Notes: generated by a model not told the origin, from the sequence alone. A stretch of DNA of 41,855 nt from CBFDBF01 sp050295355 (GCA_050295355.1 JBNKPL010000006.1:1-41855), one strand, 5' to 3'. Shown: positions 11,041-19,690, counted from the first letter of the stretch. Translations and numbers: made by a program.

Positions 11041-11063
11041 GTAGGGTGGGGCCCTGCCCCACC
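11041..11063 (+). repeat. REP-like palindrome at the 3' side of the RAYT gene
   Basis: GTAG is followed by an 8-bp perfect hairpin (GGTGGGGC at 11045-11052, GCCCCACC at 11056-11063) with a 3-nt loop. It ends two bases before the RAYT stop codon. It matches the copies at 5412, 11657 and 11696. Confidence 0.8.
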
Positions 11064-11065
11064 AT

Positions 11066-11620
11066 CTACTCTCCAGCTGCTGTCACCTTTGTAACCGATA
11101 CAGGCTCCTGTTCTCCCCAATCCGGCTCATAAAAACCGTTTCCCACATAACGATGTAAGCTGGACCATGGCCAATCCAAAGGCGCTTGCACAAGACCGTG
11201 CTTTACAGGGTTGAAATGTATGTAGTCTAAATGGCGACGGTAATCCTCATCATCCCGAATAAGGTGCTCCCAATAGCGACGTTGCCAAATACCGATCCCT
11301 CCTTTTTCGGGTCTTCCGCCTGAGACAGGGGCAACCTGCACCCCATTTTTTCGCAATCCTTTTGAAAACAGGCCTTTTATGGCATTCCATCGGCCGGGAT
11401 AATCTGCATCATTTTCCGGTAATACCATTATGCAGTGAAGATGATCTGGCATGAAACAGATAGCCGGAAGGTCAAAAGGTTGGGATTGCTGCACTTTCCG
11501 GATAGAACGTTTCAGGCAATCCCTCGCGGCATTGGATGTAAGCAGGGGCCGCCGCCGGTATGTAACAAGGGTGAAGAAATAGGTACCGCCAGGTATCAAA
11601 ACTCTTCTGTAGTTAGGCAT
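11066..11620 (-). CDS. REP-associated tyrosine transposase (RAYT, Y1/HUH family)
   Basis: Product of 184 residues. It begins MPNYRRVLIPGGTYFFTLV, the usual opening of IS200/RAYT-type Y1 transposases. The metal-binding HUH motif is seen in MPDHLHCIMVLPE. The C-terminal helix carries RDDEDYRRHLDYIHFNPVKHG, where a Tyr in the family makes the covalent DNA link, and WQRRYWEHLI precedes it. RAYTs are single-copy domesticated relatives of IS200 transposases that cut REP sequences with a conserved GTAG/GGAG foot. Here one GTAG palindrome lies at the 3' side and two lie 37 and 76 bp before the start codon, so gene and target sequence are adjacent. The frame is complete and all motif residues are present, so it may be active. 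Confidence 0.93.
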   Translation of the reverse strand: MPNYRRVLIPGGTYFFTLVTYRRRPLLTSNAARDCLKRSIRKVQQSQPFDLPAICFMPDHLHCIMVLPENDADYPGRWNAIKGLFSKGLRKNGVQVAPVSGGRPEKGGIGIWQRRYWEHLIRDDEDYRRHLDYIHFNPVKHGLVQAPLDWPWSSLHRYVGNGFYEPDWGEQEPVSVTKVTAAGE

Positions 11621-11656
11621 AATCCTTTGCCTCTGTTGTTAATATCCACTCCATTT

Positions 11657-11718
11657 GGTGGGGTAGGACCCCACCCTACGCATGTGCGTAATTTTGTAGG
11701 GCGGGGTCCTACCCCGCC
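11657..11718. repeat. Inverted pair of REP-like palindromes (BIME-like)
   Basis: Two copies lie in opposite orientation: 11657-11679 (stem GGTGGGGT/ACCCCACC, head GTAG on the minus strand) and 11696-11718 (GTAG then GGCGGGGT/ACCCCGCC). A 16-bp spacer separates them. Paired REPs in opposite orientation are the usual arrangement of bacterial interspersed mosaic elements. The pair lies between the RAYT start and the cysS stop, so it may also serve as the 3' hairpin of the cysS message. Confidence 0.8.
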
Positions 11719-11733
11719 ATATCACCCGTCAGC

Positions 11734-13119
11734 TCAGCCCCGGCGCCAGGTTGTCCCCTGCGCCCCATCCTCCAGCAGAATCCCCGCCGCCTGAAGCTCA
11801 TCACGGATACGATCCGCCTCGCCCCAGTTCTTCTCCTTGCGGGCATCCAGGCGCTGCTGGATCAGGGTCTCAATCGCACCATCGCTGAGGCCGTCTTCAC
11901 TTCCGGCCCCGCCGCGCAGGAACTGCTCCGGGTCATCCTGCAGGATACCCAACATACCGCCCAGTTCACGCAGCACCGCGGCCAGGGCGGCGGCCTTTAT
12001 CTGATCGCTCTCCTTGAGCCGATTGATCTCCCGCACCAGATCGAACAGCACCGCCAGCGCCTCGGGGGTGTTGAAGTCGTCGTCCATGGCCTCGCGAAAG
12101 CGGGTCTCGTAGGACTCACCGCCCGCGGGTTCGGCATCGGGCAACCCGCGCAGGGCGGTGTAGAAACGGGTCAGGGCCGCGCGGGCGTTATCCAGGTGTT
12201 CGTCGTCGTAGTTGAGGGGCGAGCGGTACTGGCTGGTGAGGATGAAGTAGCGCACCTCTTCCGCCCGGTAGCGCTCCAGGATCTCGCGCACGGTGAAGAA
12301 GTTGCCCAGGGACTTGGACATCTTCTCCTCGTTGATGCGCACGAAGCCGTTATGCAGCCAGTAGCGGACGAAGGGGTGGCCTGTAGCACCCTCCGACTGG
12401 GCGATCTCGTTTTCGTGGTGGGGAAAGGTCAGGTCCGCCCCGCCGCCGTGGATATCGAAGGTGTCGCCCAGCGCCTTGGTGGACATGGCGGAGCACTCGA
12501 TATGCCAGCCGGGACGGCCGCGGCCCCAGGGGGAGTCCCAGGCCGGCTCATCGGGCTTGGCCGCCTTCCAGAGGGCGAAATCAAGGGGATCGCGTTTGGC
12601 GTCCCCCGGCTCCACCCGCGCGCCGGACTGCAGATCCTCGATAGATTTGCCCGAGAGCTTGCCGTAGCCGGGGAAACTCCGCACATCGTAGTAGACGTCG
12701 CCGTTCTCCGCCGCGTAAGCGTGGCCCTGTTCGATCAGGCGTTCGATCATGGCGAGGATCTCGTCCATGTGGTCGGTGGCCTTTGGCTCGCTGTCGGGCC
12801 GCAGCACCCCCAGGGCGTCCGCGTCCTCATGCATGGCCCGGATAAACTCGGCGGTCAGTTCCGGGAACGGCACCCCCCGCTCATTGGCGCGCTTGATGAT
12901 CTTGTCGTCGATATCGGTGATGTTGCGGATATAGGTGACATCGTAGCCGCTCGCCCGCAGGTAGCGGTACACCACGTCGAACACCACCATCACCCGCGCA
13001 TGGCCCAGGTGGCAAAGGTCGTAGACGGTCATGCCGCAGACATACATTCCCACCTTGCCCGGCCGGATGGAGTGAAACTCTTCTTTCTGGTTGGTGAGAT
13101 CGTTATAGACCTTGAGCAT
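11734..13119 (-). CDS. cysS: Cysteinyl-tRNA synthetase
   Basis: Product of 461 residues, normal for bacterial CysRS. It starts MLKVYNDLTNQKEEF and shows the zinc-ligand Cys in MYVCGMTVYDLCHLGHAR, which also holds the HIGH-like motif (HLGH). The middle has GWHIECSAMS and HGGGADLTFPHHENE, supplying the other Zn ligands, and the KMSKS loop is EEKMSKSLGNF. It charges tRNA-Cys in the cytoplasm. The gene is divergent from the cyclophilin genes, a common gammaproteobacterial order. The 183-bp space to ppiA should hold both promoters; I could not assign them with confidence. Confidence 0.97.
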   Translation of the reverse strand: MLKVYNDLTNQKEEFHSIRPGKVGMYVCGMTVYDLCHLGHARVMVVFDVVYRYLRASGYDVTYIRNITDIDDKIIKRANERGVPFPELTAEFIRAMHEDADALGVLRPDSEPKATDHMDEILAMIERLIEQGHAYAAENGDVYYDVRSFPGYGKLSGKSIEDLQSGARVEPGDAKRDPLDFALWKAAKPDEPAWDSPWGRGRPGWHIECSAMSTKALGDTFDIHGGGADLTFPHHENEIAQSEGATGHPFVRYWLHNGFVRINEEKMSKSLGNFFTVREILERYRAEEVRYFILTSQYRSPLNYDDEHLDNARAALTRFYTALRGLPDAEPAGGESYETRFREAMDDDFNTPEALAVLFDLVREINRLKESDQIKAAALAAVLRELGGMLGILQDDPEQFLRGGAGSEDGLSDGAIETLIQQRLDARKEKNWGEADRIRDELQAAGILLEDGAQGTTWRRG

Positions 13120-13302
13120 GCCTGTACCTGATTGCGGAACTACAAATCACTGAGCCGGTCATAGCGACCGTAAAACAAGCCATGGTATACGAAAGGGGCC
13201 GGGCGCGAAAAGGCCTCCACCGCGCGCGCGGCCGGATCGGGCTTTTTCCCGCGCGGCGGAAGCTATATCATGGGCGGTCTTAACCGGAAATGGAGCATAT
13301 AA

Positions 13303-13896
13303 ATGAAAAACAGGCTGCTGCATCTGCTTCTTACCACCCTGATCCTGCTGGGATTCGCCTCCGCGTCCCAGGCGGCAACCGTCCGTGTCCTCATGAAGAC
13401 CAGTCTCGGCGATATCGAACTGGAGCTGTACCCGAACAAGGCGCCGAAAACGGTGGAGAACTTCCTGCGCTACGCCGAGAACGGCTTCTACAATGACACC
13501 ATTTTCCATCGGGTTATTCCCTACTTCATGATCCAGGGCGGCGGATTCACCCGCGATCTGGAAGAGAAACCGACCCTGGCCCCCGTGGCCAACGAGGCCA
13601 AGAACGGCCTGAAGAACGTGCGCGGCTCCATCGCCATGGCGCGGCGCCCCAATCCCCACTCCGCCACCGCCCAGTTCTTTATCAACCATGTGGACAACCC
13701 CGATCTGGATTACCCCAAACCCGACGGCTGGGGCTATGCGGTGTTCGGCAAGGTGACCAAGGGCATGGAGACGGTGGACCGCATCGCGGACGTCTTTGTA
13801 GGCACCCAGAAGGGTATGCAGGGTGTGCCAGAAGAGCCGGTACTGATCCTCAGCGTCACGCGGCTGGATGCCGCCGCGCCGCAACCGGCGAAATAA
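13303..13896 (+). CDS. ppiA: Periplasmic peptidyl-prolyl cis-trans isomerase (cyclophilin A type)
   Basis: Product of 197 residues with a signal peptide (MKNRLLHLLLTTLILLG, cleavage probably after ASQA). The cyclophilin core shows FHRVIPYFMIQGGG with the catalytic Arg, MARRPNPHSATAQFFIN and DGWGYAVFGKV. It catalyses proline isomerisation in the periplasm. The cytoplasmic paralogue follows 37 bp downstream in the same direction, and the two share most core motifs, which suggests tandem duplication followed by signal-peptide gain or loss. Confidence 0.93.
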   Translation: MKNRLLHLLLTTLILLGFASASQAATVRVLMKTSLGDIELELYPNKAPKTVENFLRYAENGFYNDTIFHRVIPYFMIQGGGFTRDLEEKPTLAPVANEAKNGLKNVRGSIAMARRPNPHSATAQFFINHVDNPDLDYPKPDGWGYAVFGKVTKGMETVDRIADVFVGTQKGMQGVPEEPVLILSVTRLDAAAPQPAK

Positions 13897-13933
13897 TTTT
13901 ACTTAAACCAGAGAACATACAGGCTACTGAAAC

Positions 13934-14422
13934 ATGATTACTTTTAAGACCAACCTCGGCGATATCGTTATTGAACTGGATTACGAAAAGGCCCCCAAAA
14001 CCAGCGAGAACTTCGCCCAGTATGTGAAAGACGGCCACTACGACGGCACCATCTTCCACCGCGTCATCAACAACTTCATGATCCAGGGCGGCGGCTTCGG
14101 ACCCGGCATGAGCGAGAAGGCCACCCGCGCCCCCATCGAAAACGAGGCCAAAAACGGCCTCAGCAACCTGACCGGCACCATCGCCATGGCCCGCACCATG
14201 GACCCCCACTCCGCCTCCGCCCAGTTCTTCATCAACGTGGCGGACAACAAGTTCCTCGACTACCCGGGGCAGGACGGCTGGGGCTACTGCGTCTTCGGCA
14301 AGGTGACCGAGGGCATGGAAGTGGTCAACCAGATGAAAGGGGTGGAGACCACCAACCGCGCTGGCCATCAGGACGTGCCCGTGGATGATCTGGTGATCGA
14401 AAAGGCCGAGATCAGCGAATAA
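13934..14422 (+). CDS. ppiB: Cytoplasmic peptidyl-prolyl cis-trans isomerase (cyclophilin B type)
   Basis: Product of 162 residues without a signal peptide, starting MITFKTNLGDIVIELDYEKA. The core motifs are FHRVINNFMIQGGG, MARTMDPHSASAQFFIN and DGWGYCVFGKVTEGM. It acts as a folding helper in the cytoplasm. The stop lies 6 bp before the lpxH start, so ppiA-ppiB-lpxH probably form one operon. Confidence 0.95.
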   Translation: MITFKTNLGDIVIELDYEKAPKTSENFAQYVKDGHYDGTIFHRVINNFMIQGGGFGPGMSEKATRAPIENEAKNGLSNLTGTIAMARTMDPHSASAQFFINVADNKFLDYPGQDGWGYCVFGKVTEGMEVVNQMKGVETTNRAGHQDVPVDDLVIEKAEISE

Positions 14423-14428
14423 GCGCTG

Positions 14429-15157
14429 ATGTCACAGATCCTTTTCGTCTCGGATCTCCACCTCTCCAAAGAGCGCCCCGCCACGGTGGCGCTCTTTTTG
14501 CGTTTTCTGGAGGAAATTGCCACCGGGGCCGACCGGTTCTACATCCTGGGCGACCTGTTCGATGTCTGGCTGGGGGACGACGACGAAACCCCGCCCATCC
14601 CGGATGTCCAGTTCGCACTGGCGCGGCTCACCGCGTCCGGCACCCGGGTGTTCCTGATGCACGGCAACCGCGATTTCCTCATCGGCGAGCGGTTCTGCGG
14701 TATTACCGGCTGCCAGCTCATTCCAGATCCCACGATCATCGACCTGAACGGCGCCCCCGCCCTGCTGATGCACGGCGACCTGCTCTGCACCGATGATCAA
14801 AATTATCAGCAGGCGCGCAAGATGCTGCGCAATGAACAGATCATTGCCGACTTTCTGGCCAAGTCGTTGCAGGAGCGCGCCCTGTTCGCGGGAGAGATCC
14901 GCAAACAGAGCGGCGAGACCACCTCACTACTGCCCGAAGCAATCATGGATGTTAACCAGGACGAGGTGAAGGAACAGATGCGTAAGCACGGCGTCTCGCT
15001 CCTGATCCACGGCCATACCCACCGCGCCGCCACCCATGAACTGGAGCTGGACGGCAAGACGGTCCAGCGTATCGTCCTGGCCGAGTGGCATGAGGAGCAG
15101 GGACACTACCTGAGGGTTGATGAACAGGGGCTCGCGAACGGCCGCTTTCCCCTGTAG
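14429..15157 (+). CDS. lpxH: UDP-2,3-diacylglucosamine diphosphatase LpxH
   Basis: Product of 242 residues. It is a calcineurin-like metallophosphatase with all expected motifs in order: FVSDLHLSKERP, GDLFDVWLGDD, HGNRDFLIG, LMHGDLLCTDD and HGHTHRAA. It hydrolyses UDP-2,3-diacylglucosamine to lipid X and UMP in lipid A synthesis at the inner membrane. It follows ppiB by 6 bp. It converges with a minus-strand gene set for further envelope glycan or lipid A work (LAB_N, GT2, GT39), with only 7 bp between the two stop codons and no obvious terminator. Confidence 0.96.
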   Translation: MSQILFVSDLHLSKERPATVALFLRFLEEIATGADRFYILGDLFDVWLGDDDETPPIPDVQFALARLTASGTRVFLMHGNRDFLIGERFCGITGCQLIPDPTIIDLNGAPALLMHGDLLCTDDQNYQQARKMLRNEQIIADFLAKSLQERALFAGEIRKQSGETTSLLPEAIMDVNQDEVKEQMRKHGVSLLIHGHTHRAATHELELDGKTVQRIVLAEWHEEQGHYLRVDEQGLANGRFPL

Positions 15158-15164
15158 TGCGGGA

Positions 15165-15473
15165 TCACTCCGTTTCCGAATCCGGCAGCAGCGCCGCGTG
15201 TTCCCTGCGGATCAGGTGCAGGTTGCGCAGGTAAATGAAGACCCCCATCCCCTGCCCGAGGATAAACACCGGGTCCATGCGATAGATGGCGTAACCCAGC
15301 AGGGTCAACCCGCCGGCGATACTGAAATACCAGAAGGCGACGGGGACCACGCTGCGTTTCTGGCGCTCACTGGCGATCCACTGCACCAGAAAACGGGCGG
15401 AGAAAAGGGCCTGGCCGGTAAAACCGATCACCAGCGCAATAATCTCGCCCGTGGACATCTCAGCTCCAGACAT
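15165..15473 (-). CDS. LAB_N-domain small membrane protein (lipid A biosynthesis N-terminal-like)
   Basis: Product of 102 residues from the ATG at 15473, which has GAGGAGG 10 nt upstream inside the end of the preceding gene. It has three predicted membrane helices and the motif GQALFSARFLVQWIASERQ typical of LAB_N proteins (the small domain also found at the N-terminus of some LpxB proteins). Its biochemical role is not settled. It follows the GT2 gene by 2 bp, and the three-gene set LAB_N-GT2-GT39 points to polyprenyl-phosphate-sugar based modification of lipid A or another envelope glycan. Confidence 0.88.
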   Translation of the reverse strand: MSGAEMSTGEIIALVIGFTGQALFSARFLVQWIASERQKRSVVPVAFWYFSIAGGLTLLGYAIYRMDPVFILGQGMGVFIYLRNLHLIRREHAALLPDSETE

Positions 15474-15475
15474 GG

Positions 15476-16198
15476 CTACTCAACCTCCTCCACCTCGGTG
15501 AGCCGTACCCGCTTCTGCAACCAGCGCACGCCGCGCAGGTCCACGATACCCACCCACAAGCGGTTGTGTACGCCGTACTTGGAGACCCCCTTGGCGCGCG
15601 GGCGATGGTTCACCTCCACGGAAACGGTCTCGCCGCCGTTGCGCTGGATCAGCGCCGGCAGAAAACGGTGCATATTGTTGAAATTGGGGAGATCCAGAAA
15701 GGCGTCGCGGAAAAACAGCTTCAGGCCGCACACCGAGTCCGGGGTGTCGTCCTTCAACAGACTGGCGCGCACCTTGTTGGCCACCCGGGAAGAGAAACGC
15801 TTCAGCCAGTCGTCCTGCCGCTTCTTGCGATAACCGGCCACCATGCGCAGTTTGCTGCCGGGCGCCCGGTTCCGCATCACCTCCATGAAACGGGGGATGT
15901 CGGCGGGGTCGTTCTGGCCGTCCCCATCCAGGGTGACCACCAGCTCCGCCCGCGCCGCCTTCACGCCGTTGCGCACCGCCGTGCTCTGACCGGCATTCTG
16001 CAGATGGCGGATAATGCGAAACTGTGGATATTCACTGCGCAGTTGCGCCAACACCCGCGGCGACTCATCGGTGCTGCCGTCGTCCACGAACAGGACCTCG
16101 TAGTCGTACTTTCCATCCAGCGCGGCGCGGATCTCCGCCGCCAGAATGGGAATATTCTCGGACTCGTTGAAAATCGGGATTACAACGGAAAGCTCCAT
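15476..16198 (-). CDS. Family 2 glycosyltransferase, dolichyl-phosphate-mannose-synthase-like
   Basis: Product of 240 residues beginning MELSVVIPIFNESENIP. The GT-A fold motifs are FVDDGSTDES and LDGDGQNDP (DXD-like metal site). It lacks the C-terminal membrane helices found in ArnC/GtrB, so it resembles the short DPM1 type. Expected reaction: sugar transfer from a nucleotide sugar to undecaprenyl phosphate on the cytoplasmic face. The neighbouring GT39 membrane protein would use the product on the periplasmic side. Confidence 0.88.
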   Translation of the reverse strand: MELSVVIPIFNESENIPILAAEIRAALDGKYDYEVLFVDDGSTDESPRVLAQLRSEYPQFRIIRHLQNAGQSTAVRNGVKAARAELVVTLDGDGQNDPADIPRFMEVMRNRAPGSKLRMVAGYRKKRQDDWLKRFSSRVANKVRASLLKDDTPDSVCGLKLFFRDAFLDLPNFNNMHRFLPALIQRNGGETVSVEVNHRPRAKGVSKYGVHNRLWVGIVDLRGVRWLQKRVRLTEVEEVE

Positions 16199-16252
16199 CC
16201 AGCTACTCGCTCTTAACTCTCTACCGTGACGAATTTGGGTGGGTACTCTACA

Positions 16253-17971
16253 TCAATGCGGCCCGGAGGTCCCGGGAAATAGCGTCACATGATAATAATC
16301 CACCTGCCATTCGCGGTGATCCGGCCGCAGGGTCAGCAACTCCTGCGGCGGCGGTTTCTTGTGCATCAGCAGCACCCAGGAGTCCGGTTTCTCGCGTATC
16401 CTTTGGTGCAGATCCTCCAGGGTCTCGAGGGAGATATTCCGCTCCAGATACCAGCGCATGGCGTGCTTATAGGCCTTGCCGCCGCCGAACAGCTCCTCAT
16501 CCTCCGGCAGCATCCGCCGGATCTCCTCCGCCACCAGGCGAGGGCTCTTGGCCGCTTCCAACTGAGGCTTGATGCCCAGCACAAAGGGCCACGCCAGGAG
16601 CCAGATCACGGCGGCGGTACCCGCGGCCACGCCAAAGACCGCCCGTTTTGAGGCCGCCCGGAAAGCGAAAAGCGCGGCCGCCACGACCAGTAGCAGAACC
16701 ACCGTCGCGGGGATCATGGTCTCCTGCAACAGACCCCAGCCCTCGGTTAGTTGCTGTGACCCGCCCAGGTTTCGGCCCCGCAGCAACCAGCCGAGCACCG
16801 TCTCCGAATCCACATGGATGGCCAGCAGCCCGGCCAGCAGCAGCAGGCAGAGCGCCGCCAGCAGCCCCGTGGTGACCAGCAGCAGCTTGCGGTGCCGGTC
16901 GCTCACCGCCCCCGCAATCCGGTCCCAGTAGAACCCCGCCAACAGGGCAAAGGCCGGCATCAGGGGCAGCAGATAACGGGACGCCTTCTTGCCGCCCAGA
17001 CTGAACAGGATCAGCCCCCCCAGGAACCAGAACAGCACGGCGCCGATGCGGGCATTCCCTCTCCTGCGCGCCTCCCGAAATCCCACATAGAGGATGCCGG
17101 GAATAAAGAGCGACCAGGGGAAAAGCCCGCCGAGCAGGTGTGGCAGGTAGTACAAAAAGGGCTTCCCCCCCTCATCGGCCGTCTTGGCGGAACCGGCCCA
17201 CCAGTGGGAGAGTTGACCGAAAAAGAAACGGTCCACCAGTTCATAGGGCGCCGTCATCGCCATGGCCACATACCAGGGCACGGCGATGAGGAAGAACAGC
17301 AACAGCCCCTTGCCCAGGGAGAACTCCCGCAGCCGCTGCCGGTCGCCGGAACGGAACAGGTAGTAGAGCGCCACGGCAAAGGGGATCAGGAACCCCACCG
17401 GCCCCTTCGCCACCACCGCCAGGCCGCTGCAGATATAGAAACCCCAGATCCAGGCCCGATCATTCTGGGACAGCAGGGCGCGCCAGAAGGAGTAAAGCGA
17501 GAGCTGGATCAGCAGCGTAAACAGGATATCGATCCGCGATGCCGAACCGTTCTGCATGAACAGGATGCTGGTGGAGAGCACCACCACCGCGTAGACCCCC
17601 GCCCGGAAGCTGAACAGCAGCCGCCCAGTGAGAAACACCATCCAGATGGAGGCCAGGGCCGCCAACATACCCGGCAGCCGCACCGCCCAGTTCTGCCATT
17701 CAAAACTGGAACCCACCGCGGCCACCAGCCAGTGAAACAGGGGCGGCTTGGTGAGGGTCTCGCCAGAGACCTCGTGGTTAAGGGTGGGAATGATGAAATT
17801 GCCCCGCTGCACCATTTCTCGGGCGATCTCGGCCGCCCGCGCCTCCCCGGCCCGGATCAGATCGGCGTCCAGATAGGAGACAAAGTGAAGCAGCGCGAGG
17901 GCCAGGGCCAGCAGCAATAACCAGAACGCGGCGCGATCACCGCCTGGTCCATGGTCATGCGCAATATTCAA
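16253..17971 (-). CDS. ArnT/PMT-like GT-C glycosyltransferase (GT39 family)
   Basis: Product of about 572 residues with roughly 12 hydrophobic helices and a C-terminal soluble tail. The first extracytoplasmic loop carries the family signature, read here as DLIRAGEARAAEIAREM, followed by NHEVSGETLTKPPLFHWLVA. In most relatives the signature begins with Asp-Glu; the Asp is Gly here while the Glu is kept. Such enzymes move a sugar from an undecaprenyl carrier to lipid A or protein at the periplasmic face. No ATG fits the start: a TTG at 17971 or the adjacent GTG at 17974 must be used. It is the first gene of the GT39-GT2-LAB_N set, 54 bp before GT2. Confidence 0.87.
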   Translation of the reverse strand: MNIAHDHGPGGDRAAFWLLLLALALALLHFVSYLDADLIRAGEARAAEIAREMVQRGNFIIPTLNHEVSGETLTKPPLFHWLVAAVGSSFEWQNWAVRLPGMLAALASIWMVFLTGRLLFSFRAGVYAVVVLSTSILFMQNGSASRIDILFTLLIQLSLYSFWRALLSQNDRAWIWGFYICSGLAVVAKGPVGFLIPFAVALYYLFRSGDRQRLREFSLGKGLLLFFLIAVPWYVAMAMTAPYELVDRFFFGQLSHWWAGSAKTADEGGKPFLYYLPHLLGGLFPWSLFIPGILYVGFREARRRGNARIGAVLFWFLGGLILFSLGGKKASRYLLPLMPAFALLAGFYWDRIAGAVSDRHRKLLLVTTGLLAALCLLLLAGLLAIHVDSETVLGWLLRGRNLGGSQQLTEGWGLLQETMIPATVVLLLVVAAALFAFRAASKRAVFGVAAGTAAVIWLLAWPFVLGIKPQLEAAKSPRLVAEEIRRMLPEDEELFGGGKAYKHAMRWYLERNISLETLEDLHQRIREKPDSWVLLMHKKPPPQELLTLRPDHREWQVDYYHVTLFPGTSGPH

Positions 17972-18002
17972 ACACCCGTCCCCGCTAAGAAATGATAATA
18001 GA

Positions 18003-18033
18003 CCGGGCGCGGCCCCACCAAGGGAGCGCCCGG
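18003..18033 (-). terminator. Probable terminator after the cytochrome gene
   Basis: CCGGGCGC (18003-18010) pairs perfectly with GCGCCCGG (18026-18033), with a 15-nt loop. On the minus strand it follows the cytochrome stop by about 80 nt and is succeeded by a T-rich but interrupted tail. It would separate the cytochrome message from the GT39 set. Confidence 0.5.
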
Positions 18034-18114
18034 CAGAAGGGGAAAAATTATAGGAGAAGGACCCGCTTCAGGCCAGCGGCAGCGGCCCCGTTCCGCACCA
18101 GTCTCCAGATCCGC

Positions 18115-18822
18115 CTACTTCAGATTGGCGAGATACGAGGCAACCGCGTCCATATCCTCATCGCTGAGCTGAACGGCCACGCCGGTCATCCAGGGATTCA
18201 CCCGGCGGTTGCGGTCATCGCGGAAGGTGCGCAGCATCTGGGCGATATAGTCGGCCCGCTGGCCGGCGATCATGGCATAACCCTCCTGGCCCCGGCCGTC
18301 GGCGCCATGGCAGGTGACACAGATGCTCTCGAAGATCTTCTTGCCCCGGAGCCGCAAATCGGGACGGCCACCGCCCGAACTCACATGCTTCATGCTGGAA
18401 TAGAATATGGCCATCTTGATCATATCCTCTTCCGAAAAATTCTTGGCCAGACCGCCCATCATGAAATCCTTGCGGCGGCCGTCTTCAAAGCGCATGAACT
18501 GATCAATGATATAGACGGGATTCTGGCCGGCCAGATTGGGCACGATACGCTTCAGGCCCTCGCGTTGTATTGCGATCCCTTCCTCACCATGGCAGTGGCG
18601 GCATAGCACGGTACGGGCCCGCCCCTCCTGTTGGATCAACATCAGATCCTCCGGATTCGCGGTGGCCCGGGCGATGCGCGCCTCCAGCCGTTTCTTCAGG
18701 GCCTCGGTCTCCGCTACCAGGCCATTCCCCTCGGCGGCCACGGCACTTACTATCCCATTGGTCAGGACCAGGGCACCAGCAACCAAGCCCGATGCAATAA
18801 CTAATGACGCAAGTTTACGCAT
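18115..18822 (-). CDS. Dihaem cytochrome c, c4-like
   Basis: Product of 235 residues from the ATG at 18822, chosen because GGAGGAG lies 8 nt upstream and a clean signal peptide follows (MRKLASLVIASGLVAGALV). Two haem-binding motifs are present: CRHCH in TVLCRHCHGEEG and CVTCH in SICVTCHGADG. Each domain also has the AGQ-x-YI pattern and later Met residues that could serve as axial ligands, as in cytochromes c4. It is expected in the periplasm as an electron carrier to a terminal oxidase. It stands alone, with tsaB upstream on the same strand. Confidence 0.92.
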   Translation of the reverse strand: MRKLASLVIASGLVAGALVLTNGIVSAVAAEGNGLVAETEALKKRLEARIARATANPEDLMLIQQEGRARTVLCRHCHGEEGIAIQREGLKRIVPNLAGQNPVYIIDQFMRFEDGRRKDFMMGGLAKNFSEEDMIKMAIFYSSMKHVSSGGGRPDLRLRGKKIFESICVTCHGADGRGQEGYAMIAGQRADYIAQMLRTFRDDRNRRVNPWMTGVAVQLSDEDMDAVASYLANLK

Positions 18823-18954
18823 TCGCTCCTCCAGGGAGAGTATTATTTGTTGTACCAGAGGCCATGCACTGCAGTCCCAAACACCGCACCCAAAGAACAT
18901 GGACAGTTTCATTTTTTAACATTGTTAGTAGGTTATGACAACTAACTATATCCA

Positions 18955-19644
18955 TCATGAAATTTTAGCCGGTTTTTTCGCCACCTCATCCCGCAGATAT
19001 ATCGGCAGCGCCTGCTCGGGAGAGACCGTTTCCCCCTTTAGCAGGGCGGCCCGGCCGAGCAGCGCCACGTCGTAGGCGCTAACCTGCAGATCCTCCGCCA
19101 CCGCAACCAGATCCGGCCCCATACGTTCCATCAGCGCGTCTCCGTATGTACGCCAGCCGCTTCCCGCGCCGTGCCAACCGCCCCCTTCGGGCCAGGACAC
19201 CCCATCGGGGGGGGCCAGCCGGTCCGGCGCCACGGCGGCAACCAGCCCGTCGCCGTTGGTCTCATAGCAGCCCCAGTAGAGCTCGCCCATCCTGGCGTCA
19301 AAGGCCGGCAGCAGCCTGGTATGTCCCTGCTCACGGTGCTGCCTCTGCGCCAGGGCCGCCAGGGTAGAGACCGGAATCACCGGCAAATCACATCCGAAGG
19401 CCGCTCCCTGCACCACCCCGGCGGCGATACGCACCCCGGTGAAAGAACCCGGGCCGGCGCCGTATGCGATGGCATCCAACTCTTTGGGTTTGATCCCTGC
19501 TTTCGCCAGGAGTTCATCCATCATGGCAAGAATCAGCTCGCTCTGTCTGCGCGGCTGGATTTCAAAACGCTCCAGAATATCCCCCCGAATGGAGAGCGCG
19601 GCGGAACAGGCCTCGGCGGCGGTATCAATGGCCAGCAATTTCAT
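18955..19644 (-). CDS. tsaB: tRNA threonylcarbamoyladenosine biosynthesis protein TsaB
   Basis: Product of 229 residues from MKLLAIDTAAEACSAAL at 19644; a longer frame upstream adds 13 poorly supported residues. The ASKHA-fold signature is YGAGPGSFTGVRIA, and the length matches TsaB rather than the longer TsaD. It works with TsaC, TsaD and TsaE to form t6A37 in ANN-decoding tRNAs. In E. coli tsaB lies next to yoaA; here a 4.5-kb plus-strand block separates it from a yoaA-like gene. Confidence 0.94.
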   Translation of the reverse strand: MKLLAIDTAAEACSAALSIRGDILERFEIQPRRQSELILAMMDELLAKAGIKPKELDAIAYGAGPGSFTGVRIAAGVVQGAAFGCDLPVIPVSTLAALAQRQHREQGHTRLLPAFDARMGELYWGCYETNGDGLVAAVAPDRLAPPDGVSWPEGGGWHGAGSGWRTYGDALMERMGPDLVAVAEDLQVSAYDVALLGRAALLKGETVSPEQALPIYLRDEVAKKPAKIS

Positions 19645-19690
19645 GGGACGGATTGTAGCCTGTCCCCTGCTATGAGCACACAAGCAAAAC

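Noticed and set aside
11041..11718. Complete insertion sequence
   Set aside because: The single Y1 gene lacks IS200/IS605 ends and a partner gene; the flanking GTAG palindromes fit a RAYT/REP unit rather than a classical IS.
16814..17920. Plus-strand frame of 368 codons
   Set aside because: Antisense to the GT39 membrane protein; its Gln/His/Arg-rich composition is the complement of hydrophobic codons.
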